From contig JAFAEX010000305.1 of assembly GCA_023423795.1 (NCBI GenBank), positions 42,743 through 106,742 of the forward strand: a DNA stretch of 64,000 nt, written 5' to 3'. A program made the translations under genes and the position numbers. Below are positions 43,585 to 53,919 of the stretch, piece after piece. Source of the DNA: Chloroflexota bacterium. Its GTDB lineage: Bacteria > Chloroflexota > Chloroflexia > Thermomicrobiales > UBA6265. Positions within the stretch are counted from its first letter, which is position 1; every line of letters starts with the position of its first letter. The notes under the pieces are model-generated. The model made no database searches. It had not been told where the DNA came from and saw nothing but the letters and a program-made list of their open reading frames with translations.

Positions 43585-44874
43585 TCAGCGGCCCGGCCGC
43601 TCGATGCCGCTGTACCGGAGCAGGTCGGGAACGCGGACCGCCAGCAGCAGCATCGTCGCCGTCAGCAGCAGCGTCGTCACGACGGTGGTCGTGGCGATGC
43701 CGATCCGTTCCGCCACGAGGCCGATGGCGAGCGACGAAAAGGGCATGATCCCGATCGCCAGTTCCTGGATGCCGAGGGCGCGACCCTGCAGCTTCGGCTC
43801 CGTCGTCATCAGCAGCAGCGTGGTTTGCAGTACCCCGTAGACGGCGCCCAGCAGGCCGATCCCGACCATCAGCACGAACGAGAGCGGGACCGAGCGCGAA
43901 AGGGCGAACAGCGTCCAGAGGACGCCCCAGGCGGCCGTGCCGAGCACGAACAGCCCGCCCTTGAAGCGGAAATCGCCGAGCGAAGCGACGAGCAGCGAGC
44001 CGCTCAGCCCGCCGACGCCGGCGCACGTCAGCAGCCACCCCAGCCCCGCCGCATCCAGTCCGAGGACGTCCGCCGCGAACACGGGGATGAACCCCTGGTA
44101 GATGGGCCACAGCAGGATGTTCGCCGCCAGCGTGATGAGCAGCACCGCCGCCGTCAGCCGGTTGGACAGCACCGCGCGAACCCCTCCGGTCAGCATGCGG
44201 AGGATGGATTCCGGCGGCGCGTGCCGCACCGAGGACTGCGAACGCAACGGGAGGAGGGCCACCAGCGAGATCGCGTACCAGGCGGTCGAGACCCAGAGGG
44301 CGGCCGGCGCTCCGAACGCGCCGATCATCGCGCCGCCGAGCGCGGGACCGACCACCTGCGTGACGTTGATCGCCATCGCGTTCAGCGCGTTCGCGTTGCT
44401 CAGGTTTTCGCGGCCGACCAGATCGAACACCAGGGCGGCGCGCGCAGGCTGCGACGGTGACTGCGCCAGCCCGATGGCGAACCCGCCGAGCACCAGCGCC
44501 CAGAACGGCATGTACCCGGCCGAGGTCATCGCCGCGACCGTCGAGACGGCCGCGACCGCCCACAAGCACGCGATCATGAGCAGGCGCACCCGGTCGAACC
44601 GGTCGGAAAGCACGCCGCCGAGCGGACCGAGCAGCAGCGGGGCAAGCCGGGCCGCCGTGAACAGCGCGAGCCGGAACTCCGACTGCGTCGTTTCGTAGAC
44701 GAGCCAGCCCAGCACCAGCGTCTGGGTCCACGCCCCTCCGAAGAAGAACATGTTGGAGAGCCAGAGCAGACGGAAGCGGGAATTGTCCCGCAACGAGGAC
44801 AGGACCCGCAGCGGCTTGGGACGCGTTCGGCTCATGTCGCGCAGCGGGGCGTCGATGTCGTCGTCACGTCCCAC
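43585..44874 (-). CDS. MFS transporter (EntS/tetracycline-exporter-like)
   Basis: A 429-residue membrane protein with 10-12 helices. MFS signature GGVLSDRFDRVRLLMIACLW follows helix 2, FRLLWLSNMFFFGGAWTQTL opens helix 1, and QSPSQPARAALVFDLVGREN is the conserved loop of the EntS-like subgroup. A repeat-half motif LLVASLGDFRFKGGLFVLG lies after helix 7. It is probably a drug or siderophore exporter; the substrate is unknown. GTG start at 44874, or ATG at 44835; neither has a good ribosome site. It lies on the chromosomal side of the proposed island boundary. Confidence 0.86.
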   Translation of the reverse strand: MGRDDDIDAPLRDMSRTRPKPLRVLSSLRDNSRFRLLWLSNMFFFGGAWTQTLVLGWLVYETTQSEFRLALFTAARLAPLLLGPLGGVLSDRFDRVRLLMIACLWAVAAVSTVAAMTSAGYMPFWALVLGGFAIGLAQSPSQPARAALVFDLVGRENLSNANALNAMAINVTQVVGPALGGAMIGAFGAPAALWVSTAWYAISLVALLPLRSQSSVRHAPPESILRMLTGGVRAVLSNRLTAAVLLITLAANILLWPIYQGFIPVFAADVLGLDAAGLGWLLTCAGVGGLSGSLLVASLGDFRFKGGLFVLGTAAWGVLWTLFALSRSVPLSFVLMVGIGLLGAVYGVLQTTLLLMTTEPKLQGRALGIQELAIGIMPFSSLAIGLVAERIGIATTTVVTTLLLTATMLLLAVRVPDLLRYSGIERPGR

Positions 44875-44948
44875 TCCGGGACCCCGTTGCCCGCGCGCCG
44901 CCGCCGGCCACGACCGCGTCCCACGGTGCGCGAAATGAGGTGCAGCAC

Positions 44949-44973
44949 AAAGGGCGTCCCCGAAGGAACGCCC
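44949..44973 (-). terminator. UUCG-loop hairpin behind the tRNA fragment
   Basis: On the minus strand GGGCGTTCC, a TTCG tetraloop, and GGGACGCCC form a 9-bp stem (one G-T pair), followed by TTT. It begins 25 bp after the 3' end of the tRNA fragment at 44999-45020, exactly where a tRNA terminator would be expected. Confidence 0.6.
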
Positions 44974-44998
44974 CGAACCCTACCGGTTCTGTTCAAGC

Positions 44999-45020
44999 TG
45001 GCGGAAGCGACGGGATTCGA
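44999..45020 (-). other. tRNA 3'-end fragment (Ser-type acceptor), candidate attachment site
   Basis: The minus strand reads TCGAATCCCGTCGCTTCCGC then CA. This is the second half of a T-loop, the CCCGT T-stem strand, a CGCTTCC acceptor strand, discriminator G and an encoded CCA. The rest of the tRNA is absent: upstream sequence departs from tRNA at the first half of the T-loop. Partial 3' tRNA ends are the usual mark left where an integrase inserts an element. By its polarity the backbone lies at lower coordinates and the element at higher ones. Confidence 0.5.
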
Positions 45021-45056
45021 TCCAGCGAACGCACCACGGACCCCAACTATGTCGTC

Positions 45057-45281
45057 GTGGCCCTGCCGCCCGAGCGAACGCGAGTGGGACGCTCTGGCCG
45101 TGCCTCATATCAACGACAGCGGACAACCCGACTCACCTCTCCGGAGCGTGAGCGTGTGGTGCAACGGTGGCACCAAGGCCGCTCCTTTCGGGAATTGGCG
45201 GCTGAGTTCGGGGTCAGCCACGAAACCGTGCGCCGGATAGTCAACGCCGGACCAAAGTACCCCTTGAAGGAAGCTGCGTGA
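45057..45281 (+). CDS. small helix-turn-helix protein (Hin/transposase-like HTH)
   Basis: A reading frame whose end, TSPERERVVQRWHQGRSFRE with LAAEFGVSHETVRRIVNAG, is a clear HTH of the resolvase/transposase type. The frame is open from 44940, but a start there would translate through the tRNA fragment, so the GTG at 45057 (74 residues) is used. No ribosome site was seen. It may be a regulator of the island or a fragment of a recombinase or transposase. Confidence 0.5.
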   Translation: MALPPERTRVGRSGRASYQRQRTTRLTSPERERVVQRWHQGRSFRELAAEFGVSHETVRRIVNAGPKYPLKEAA

Positions 45282-45347
45282 ACTTGCGCGAACCTGCTAC
45301 ACTCTTCGTGGGTGTCCGTACACGCCCCGCGGCGTTGCGAGGGAACT

Positions 45348-45590
45348 ATGGAGATCGCCGAGCGATTCCGGACCTCGGAAGCTGCGCGCCGGCTTGGCGT
45401 GCATCCGCAGACGCTCCGAGCGTGGGAGAAGAAGGGGGTGATTGAGCCCGCCACCAGGCAACGCGGGCAACGGGTCTACACCGAGATGGACCTTCAGCGC
45501 ATTCGCTCGGCGGTGATCGAGGTGCCGCCACGAACGACGAATGAAGGAGTCGGTCTTGACCAACGCACACCCGGGAACATTCATCGTTAG
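45348..45590 (+). CDS. MerR-type HTH protein, short
   Basis: An 80-residue protein. RTSEAARRLGVHPQTLRAWE, then KKGVIEPATRQRGQRVYTEM and DLQRIRSAV form a complete MerR-family winged helix. There is no effector or dimerisation domain, as in small excisionase- or phage-type regulators. GAGGGA lies upstream of the ATG. It overlaps the following zinc-ribbon gene by 50 bp in another frame. Confidence 0.7.
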   Translation: MEIAERFRTSEAARRLGVHPQTLRAWEKKGVIEPATRQRGQRVYTEMDLQRIRSAVIEVPPRTTNEGVGLDQRTPGNIHR

Positions 45591-46089
45591 CGTCCCGCCT
45601 AAGACTCCCGCTTCCCCTGAGCCCACGCGCCTCGTGGTCCGCGACTCGGCGGCTGCCAAGAAGTGCGGGGGCGGGGTTGGTGAGGAGGTCCAGATTCACT
45701 GTGGCGCCTGTAACGCGCGGGCGTTCGACCTCACCATCGAGATGTGGCTCGTCGACGACTACGACGGCATCCCGTACTGGAAGCGATCAGGCGTGGCGTT
45801 AGTCGAACGCCAGTGTCCGAAGTGCAGCTTCCTCAACGTTCAACGGGTGACGCTCGACCCCGGGGAACCCGTCGACGACGGCGAAGACGGACCGTGGCGG
45901 TGCGAACGGTGCAGGTTTTCGCTCGGCTATATCGATGCCACGGCTGCCCGTGTGAAGACGACATGCCGCCGTTGTCGTGGAGCCGTCGTGATTACGACCC
46001 GGCAAGGGTTGTTCGGCCGGCTTCGGAGTGTCGAGGAAGCACGTATACGCCAGCGGCAGACCGACGAACATGACGACATCCCGTTCTAG
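45541..46089 (+). CDS. multi-zinc-ribbon protein, function unknown
   Basis: A 182-residue protein with four Cys-x2-Cys pairs: CGAC, CPKC, CERC and CRRC, spaced like two or more zinc ribbons (residues about 52-165). IEMWLVDDYDGIPYW is the only other notable stretch. It has an ATG start at 45541; a TTG at 45556 with AAGGAG seven bases upstream is an alternative. It lies between the MerR-like gene and the repeat array, so a DNA-binding or regulatory role for the island is plausible but unproven. Confidence 0.6.
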   Translation: MKESVLTNAHPGTFIVSVPPKTPASPEPTRLVVRDSAAAKKCGGGVGEEVQIHCGACNARAFDLTIEMWLVDDYDGIPYWKRSGVALVERQCPKCSFLNVQRVTLDPGEPVDDGEDGPWRCERCRFSLGYIDATAARVKTTCRRCRGAVVITTRQGLFGRLRSVEEARIRQRQTDEHDDIPF

Positions 46090-46126
46090 GTGCTCGATTG
46101 CTCGCTACCTTCATGGTTGCAGGTAG

Positions 46127-46280
46127 GGCCGAAGAGCCCGGCAAAGGCCCAGAGCCACGATTGGGGCCGGTGAGCCCAGACCAGGCCGTAGAGTCACGAC
46201 CCGCGCCGTAGAGCGCAGATTCGGGCCGTAGAGCCCGGACCAGCCCATTAGAGGCAAGACATCGGCCCTGAGCCGACGAC
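46127..46280. repeat. iteron-like array: eight 19-20 bp direct repeats
   Basis: Degenerate copies of GGCCGTAGAGCCCAGACCA begin at about 46127, 46146, 46165, 46184, 46204, 46224, 46243 and 46264. The period is 19-20 bp with no spacers. It lies about 310 bp upstream of the replication-type protein and 40 bp after the zinc-ribbon gene. Arrays of this kind are binding sites for plasmid initiators. The rest of 46090-46588 holds no recognised gene. Confidence 0.7.
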
Positions 46281-46588
46281 GCGCGCGAGCGCATTCGTGG
46301 GGCTTGTCCCCGTGTCGTCGTGAGGTTGCCTCGTATGGAGCGGTGCGCTCCGGCTCGGCACCCCGAGCCAATCCAACTGAACGGTTCGCCCGACTTTCCC
46401 AGCCGGGATTGTCCGCGCTCCGACGCGGCCGACCCGCTGCGCCCCTTGGTGGCGGTGCTGGCGGAGATTGCGGCGCGCGTGGAGCGCGAACGGGCGGCAG
46501 ATGGAGCGGATGCCGCCTGACGGCGGGCACGGCGCGTCCCGGGGGAGGGGCCGATTCCGTCCCCGGGGCGCGCGGCGAGGGTGTCGTC

Positions 46589-49363
46589 GTGAACAGGGCA
46601 AAGCATACCCGAGACTCGAACGAACCGACCTTGCTGCCTCAGCACGCGGAGATGATCCGTGCATCGGCCATCTCGGATGAGGTGGCGAGAGCGCGGGGCT
46701 ATCGGTCGCTGACGACGAAGGCCGACGCGGCGCGGCTCGGGTTCGGCCGGGCGCAACAGAACGTCCCCGCCCTGCTGATTCCGGTCTGGACGGCCGCGGG
46801 CGAGATCGGCACGTACCAGCTTCGGCCGGACGCGCCGAGGATTCTGAACGGAAAACCGATCAAGTACGAAACGCCGGCCGGGTCGGGCATGGTGCTCGAC
46901 GTGCCGCCGGCGGTTCGGGGATTGCTGGGCGACCCGACGATTCCGCTGTTCGTGACCGAAGGGTTCAGGAAGGGTGATGCCGGGGCTACGGCCGGGATCG
47001 CCTGCGTGGCGCTGCTGGGCGTGTGGAACTGGCGGGGGAGGAACGCGCAAGGAGGATCGACCGCGCTCCCGGATTGGGAATTGGTCGCGCTGAAGGGTCG
47101 CTCGGTCTACGTGGTCTTCGACTCCGACGTGATGGGGAAGGCCGCCGTCGCCTTGGCGTTGCGGCGGTTGAAGGCGTTCCTCGACTCGCGCGGGGCGACC
47201 GTTAAGCCGGTGTACCTGCCGCCGCTGGCGAACGGGGCGAAGCAGGGCCTCGACGACTACTTCGCGGGCGGTGGGAGCATTCGAGGGTTGCTCGACCTGG
47301 CGGAAGACGATCTGCGCCCGGACCCGGCGTCGGCCGTCTCGGAGCGCTTCGCCGTCGTTGGTGGCCGCGTCTGCGAGATGAAGCGAACCGGCGACGGGAT
47401 CGAGGCGGCGCCGCATCCGCTGGCGAACTTTTCCGCCGAGATCGTGGAGGAGGTCGTCGCCGACGACGGGGCGACCGAGCGCGGCGAATTGGTCATTGTC
47501 GGATCGCTGGCGGACGGGACGCCGCTCCCGACGGCGCGGGTGCCGCGGACGCGGTTCCAGGCGATGAAATGGCCGTTCGAATGCTGGGGAACGCGGGCCA
47601 TCACCGAGCCGGGGATGGGCAACGCCGACAAGCTGCGGGCGGCGATCCAGACGCTTTCGCCGGCGGTCGAGCAGCGGCGGGTGTTCGAGCATCCGGGCTG
47701 GCGGGAGTTCGACGACGGGCCGGCGTTCCTCCACGCTGATGGGGCCATCGGCGCGGATGGGCCGGTCCGCGGGGTCGAGGTCGATCTGAGGGCCACGGCC
47801 GCGCTCATTCGCCTGCCCGAGCCGCCGGACGGCGAGGCGTTGCGGTCGGCGGTTCGCGCCTCTCTTGCGGTCCTCGACCTCGCGCCGGACGCCATCACCG
47901 CGCCGCTGCTCGGCGCGGCCTACCGGGCGCCGCTGCTGGCGGCGGCCCCGGCCGACCTCGGAGTTTTCGTGGTCGGACCGACCGGTTCGTTCAAGTCCGA
48001 GCTTGCGGCGCTCGTTATGCGGCACGTCGGCGTCGGTTTCGATCGCCTGCATCTACCGGGTTCGTGGTCAGCAACGCCGAACTATCTCGAACGGATGCTC
48101 TTCGACTTCAAGGATTGCCCGGTCGTAATCGACGACTTCGCGCCGAGCGCATCCCAACGGGAGGCCGACAAGCTGCACGCGGCGGCGGAACGGATCGTCC
48201 GCGGGGTGGGCAACGCATCGGGACGGGGCCGGCTGTCGGCGGACGCGACGGCGCGACCCGTCTACCCGGCGCGCGGGTTTTTGATCGCCACCGGCGAAGA
48301 CGAACCGCGGGGTCACAGCATCCGCGCCCGGTTGGTGGTGGTGGAGGTCGAGCCGGGAGATGTCGATTCGACCCGGCTGACGGCATGTCAGGCAAGCGGG
48401 GCGGCTGGCGCGTTGGCCGCGGCGACCGCGGGGTACGTGCGTTGGTTGGCGGCCCGCTACGACGGGCTTGGGGACGAACTGGCGGCCGAACTGGCATTGC
48501 TGCGGGCGGATGCGCACGGCGGGGTCGGGCACGCACGGACGCCGGAGGCCATCGCGAACCTCGCGATCGGTTGGCGGACGTTCCTACGGTTCGCGGCGGA
48601 CTGCGGGGCGTTGTCGAGGGCCGACGCCGCGGCGGTTTGGGTACGGGTTTGGGACGGGTTGGCCGAAGCCGGTCGCCGGCAAGCCGGGCACCAGGCCGAC
48701 CAGGAGCCGACCCGCCGATTCCTCGACTTGCTCGGTTCGGCGCTGGCATCCGGGGAGGCGCATGTCGCCGCGGACAACGGTTGCCATCCTGCCGTGCCGG
48801 AACGGTGGGGCTGGCGAGAATGGACGGTTTCCGCCGGGGACTACCAGCGCAATGAATGGCGCCCACAGGGTCGCCGGGTTGGCTGGGTCGTGAGGGACGA
48901 CCTCTACATCGACCTCGAAGCCGCGCTTGCGGTGGTCAACAGGGTTGGGCTGGCGACCGGGGGCGGGGTGCCGGTCGGGGCGAAGACCCTCGCGAAGCGG
49001 ATGAACCAGCGGGGCTTGCTTGCATCGACCGAGGCCGGGGCGAACGGCGGGTTGAGCGTCCGCCGCCACCTCGAAGGCACACGGAGGCGGGTCCATCACC
49101 TGAGGGCCGATGCGGTGCACGTCGGAGAACCCGGCCAATCCGACCGATCCGGCCCAGACAAGGCGCAAGCTTCGTGGCCACAGAGCGAAGAAGCGGAGAA
49201 CGACCGGGTTTCACGGCCGGGTTTCGCCACCGAATGGTTCGAATCCGTCCCGCAAGACACGCAAGACCCGGCCACGGATGGGCATGATGGCCAGAACGGA
49301 CGGATTGGACGGGTTTCCCCAAACGAGCCGAAGGGAGCGGAGAAGGAGTCGTTCGCATGGTGA
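46589..49363 (+). CDS. DUF3854-type (Toprim-like) and P-loop ATPase replication protein of a mobile element
   Basis: A 924-residue protein. Residues about 10-230 match DUF3854, a Toprim-like primase-associated domain: IPLFVTEGFRKGDAGATAGI, LLGVWNWRGRN, VYVVFDSDVMGKAAVALALR and QGLDDYFAGGG. The middle has a Walker A, VVGPTGSFKSELAALVMRH (near 457-475), and Walker B VVIDDFAP (near 512), like DUF927/phage helicase ATPases. The C-terminus is disordered with a DNGHDGQNG-like tail. GTG start with GAGGG upstream. Such proteins replicate plasmids and integrative elements. Its stop overlaps the next gene. Confidence 0.75.
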   Translation: MNRAKHTRDSNEPTLLPQHAEMIRASAISDEVARARGYRSLTTKADAARLGFGRAQQNVPALLIPVWTAAGEIGTYQLRPDAPRILNGKPIKYETPAGSGMVLDVPPAVRGLLGDPTIPLFVTEGFRKGDAGATAGIACVALLGVWNWRGRNAQGGSTALPDWELVALKGRSVYVVFDSDVMGKAAVALALRRLKAFLDSRGATVKPVYLPPLANGAKQGLDDYFAGGGSIRGLLDLAEDDLRPDPASAVSERFAVVGGRVCEMKRTGDGIEAAPHPLANFSAEIVEEVVADDGATERGELVIVGSLADGTPLPTARVPRTRFQAMKWPFECWGTRAITEPGMGNADKLRAAIQTLSPAVEQRRVFEHPGWREFDDGPAFLHADGAIGADGPVRGVEVDLRATAALIRLPEPPDGEALRSAVRASLAVLDLAPDAITAPLLGAAYRAPLLAAAPADLGVFVVGPTGSFKSELAALVMRHVGVGFDRLHLPGSWSATPNYLERMLFDFKDCPVVIDDFAPSASQREADKLHAAAERIVRGVGNASGRGRLSADATARPVYPARGFLIATGEDEPRGHSIRARLVVVEVEPGDVDSTRLTACQASGAAGALAAATAGYVRWLAARYDGLGDELAAELALLRADAHGGVGHARTPEAIANLAIGWRTFLRFAADCGALSRADAAAVWVRVWDGLAEAGRRQAGHQADQEPTRRFLDLLGSALASGEAHVAADNGCHPAVPERWGWREWTVSAGDYQRNEWRPQGRRVGWVVRDDLYIDLEAALAVVNRVGLATGGGVPVGAKTLAKRMNQRGLLASTEAGANGGLSVRRHLEGTRRRVHHLRADAVHVGEPGQSDRSGPDKAQASWPQSEEAENDRVSRPGFATEWFESVPQDTQDPATDGHDGQNGRIGRVSPNEPKGAEKESFAW

Positions 49364-49704
49364 CGCCGGCCGGGTTCCTCGCGGAGTTGGAGGCGGCCGG
49401 GGTTCGCTTCAGGGTCGAAGGCGACCGCCTGCTCGCCGACGCTCCGGCCGGGGTTGTGACCGCGGACAGGGCGGCGTTCGTCGGGCGGCATCGGGTGGAG
49501 TTGATCGCGCTGGTCGCTGGCCGCGGTTGCGAAAGGGCGTTTGCCGCTTCGGCGGGGGACATCGCGGAGCGGCGGCGGCGATGGATGGACGATGCGGGCA
49601 ATCCGTTGTGCGTCGGGTGCGGCCGGATTGCGCGAAGGGACGGGATGCACGGCTGCCCCGCGTGCGATCCCGATCCGACTGGGCCGGCGGCGCGGTGGGC
49701 GTGA
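49357..49704 (+). CDS. TubC_N-like domain protein with zinc ribbon
   Basis: A 115-residue protein. Residues 1-55 (FLAELEAAGVRFRVEGDRLL, then RAAFVGRHRVELIALV) fit the TubC N-terminal-like fold that often accompanies primases in mobile elements. The end has CVGCGRIARRDGMHGCPAC, a four-Cys zinc ribbon. ATG start overlapping the replication-type gene by 7 bp. Probably an accessory to the replication protein. Confidence 0.65.
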   Translation: MVTPAGFLAELEAAGVRFRVEGDRLLADAPAGVVTADRAAFVGRHRVELIALVAGRGCERAFAASAGDIAERRRRWMDDAGNPLCVGCGRIARRDGMHGCPACDPDPTGPAARWA

Positions 49705-49730
49705 TGGGTCGCGGGCCGGAGGGGGCGGCC

Positions 49731-50099
49731 ATGCCGCGAAATGGATTCCTTGCCGAGTCGATGGGGGCGCGCTCGCCGCTCGAAATCGCGGAAACGTGCC
49801 CCAAGATTCCGGCGTTGGTGCCGACGTGGAAGACGTGCGGCAAGGCGGGCTGCCGCTGCGGCCGGGGCCATCCGCACGGGCCGTACTGGTCGCTGCGCTG
49901 GCGGGAGGGAGCGGTCCACCGCCGGCGCTACGTGCGCCCGGCCGACCTCGCGGCGGTGCGGGCGGCAGTGGAGCGCAGGCGGGCCGAGCGCGCCCTGCTC
50001 GGCGCGGAGTTGGCCGAAGCGGCCTCGATCCTGCGCGCCCTGAAGGCGCTGCACCGCGACCTCGACGACCTGGGTATCCATCGGAGGGATCGGGGATGA
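49731..50099 (+). CDS. DUF6788-like small protein
   Basis: A 122-residue protein. WKTCGKAGCRCGRGHPHGPY is the hallmark of a family annotated in databases, as I recall, as DUF6788. It is followed by a WSLRWREGAVHRRRYVRPAD strand pair and a long alpha helix rich in Ala/Arg/Glu. GGAGGGGGC precedes the ATG; an upstream ATG at 49704 overlaps the previous stop. The family is common on mobile elements, with unknown function. Its stop overlaps the next gene (ATGA). Confidence 0.65.
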   Translation: MPRNGFLAESMGARSPLEIAETCPKIPALVPTWKTCGKAGCRCGRGHPHGPYWSLRWREGAVHRRRYVRPADLAAVRAAVERRRAERALLGAELAEAASILRALKALHRDLDDLGIHRRDRG

Positions 50100-50941
50100 C
50101 CGACGCGAAAGACCCGACCGATCCGACCGTTCCGGCCGTGGCCGATGACGGCGCACTCGCCGAGGTCGGGGGCGACCTGCAAGCCGCCGTGGCGCGCTAC
50201 ATGGGCGGCACGCTGCGCGAGTGGCGGGCGTTGCTGGCCGACGCGCAGACGAAGTACAACCGCGTGGCCTGGAAGCCGGAGGACGAACGCGCCGGCGCTC
50301 AGGGGTTGCTCGACTTCACGCGCTGGGCGCTGGATGCCTTCGAACGGCTCCAGCGCGAGGGGCCGGGCAAGCAGGACCACCTGACCCCGGCCGACTTCTC
50401 CTGGCACGACGTAGCGGCCGAAATCCGGCACGACGAGGCCGCCGGCACGGCGCTGTGGGAGCGGATCAAACAAACGGCACGCGACGAGTTGGGGGCCGGA
50501 AAAGCCGGGGCGCTCGCCGTCGAGGGCTACCACGACCGGCCGATGGCCCGCGCCGAGTACCTGGCAGTGTGGGTGGCGCTCGCCGATGGGCTGAAACCGG
50601 CCAACGGCGCCGAGCGGCTGTTGATCGATGCGATGGCGCAGGCGTTGGTCATGCACCGGCGGTGGCTGCACCGGATGGTGCAGTCCGAGTCCCTCGACGC
50701 GATCCGGTTCGAGCGCGATGCCCGCACGCGCGGGGAGTACGAGACGCCGCGCCTTTCCGAGGCCGAGACGGTGGACCGGGCGATGATGATGGCCGACCGG
50801 TTCCAGCGGCAGTTCCTGCGCCTCTTGAAGGCGTACCGCGACCAGCGACGCATCCTCGGCACGGTGGTGGTGGCGGCCGGCGGGCAACTCAACGTCGCCG
50901 AACAACAGGTCAACGTGACGGCCGCGGGCGACGACGACTGA
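50096..50941 (+). CDS. hypothetical alpha-helical protein of the island
   Basis: A 281-residue, largely helical protein with no recognised domain. Notable stretches: LQAAVARYMGGTLREWRALL, then HHRRWLHRMVQ-like VMHRRWLHRMVQSESLDAIR and QRQFLRLLKAYRDQRRILGT. The C-terminus LNVAEQQVNVTAAGDDD is acidic. The layout (small protein downstream of the element's replication gene, ending VNV) recalls hypothetical proteins near phage terminase genes, but no function can be assigned. The ATG overlaps the DUF6788 stop. Confidence 0.6.
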   Translation: MTDAKDPTDPTVPAVADDGALAEVGGDLQAAVARYMGGTLREWRALLADAQTKYNRVAWKPEDERAGAQGLLDFTRWALDAFERLQREGPGKQDHLTPADFSWHDVAAEIRHDEAAGTALWERIKQTARDELGAGKAGALAVEGYHDRPMARAEYLAVWVALADGLKPANGAERLLIDAMAQALVMHRRWLHRMVQSESLDAIRFERDARTRGEYETPRLSEAETVDRAMMMADRFQRQFLRLLKAYRDQRRILGTVVVAAGGQLNVAEQQVNVTAAGDDD

Positions 50942-51006
50942 CCGCGGGCGCCTGCGGCCTGGTACTGTGCCGCGCCTTGGGTGGACGCAACGGCGCGGGG
51001 GATGCG

Positions 51007-51189
51007 GTGGACCGGACGGACTCGGGGGCCTTTACGCCGCCGGGCTTCCGGGCGAAGTGGCGCGGCGTCTCGCTCACGGAGCGGGCGGCGGCGCAGTCGC
51101 ACTTCATCGACCTGTGCCGCGCGCTCGGCGTCCCGGTGCCGACCGAATACAACGCGCCAAGATCGGCGACGGAGGTCGCGGTGGCTTGA
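51007..51189 (+). pseudogene. N-terminal remnant of a large DNA methyltransferase (MmeI/type IIG-like)
   Basis: A 60-codon frame with a GTG start and GGGGG box. Residues about 8-47 read FTPPGFRAKWRGVSLTERAA and AQSHFIDLCRALGVPVPTE. This is the standard opening of roughly 900-1000-residue DNA methyltransferases of the MmeI/PglX-like group. Homology stops at about 51147, where the family continues with an acidic ADPTG segment, and 13 unrelated codons lead to a stop. The matching C-terminus lies at 56475-56732. In 51190-51363 only a 41-codon frame (GTG at 51242) of unknown nature was seen. Confidence 0.65.
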
Positions 51190-51363
51190 CACCGAGCGAT
51201 CGTGAGGAGTTGCGCCAGGTGCGCCGCGAGGTGGGCACACGGTGCAAGAAGGGGAAATCCTCGACCAACACCCGATCTCCGGTCGTCCTCGGGTCACATC
51301 CCCGGTCGGTCACGACGCCCAGATCGCCCACTGGGCTTTGTCGTGGCTGTCGACGAAGTACCG

Positions 51364-53899
<2,536 letters not shown>

Positions 53900-53919
<20 letters not shown>

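Noticed and set aside
44940..45056. Upstream extension of the small HTH protein
   Set aside because: It would be translated through the tRNA fragment and its terminator hairpin, so the extension is probably not coding.
46127..46280. Possible CRISPR array
   Set aside because: Units of 19-20 bp follow each other without spacers and no cas gene is nearby, so iteron-like repeats fit better.
51190..51290. IS3-type transposase fragment (a frame reading LTPSDREELRQVRREV)
   Set aside because: The similarity covers only about 16 residues of a common helical pattern and no OrfB or inverted repeats are present.
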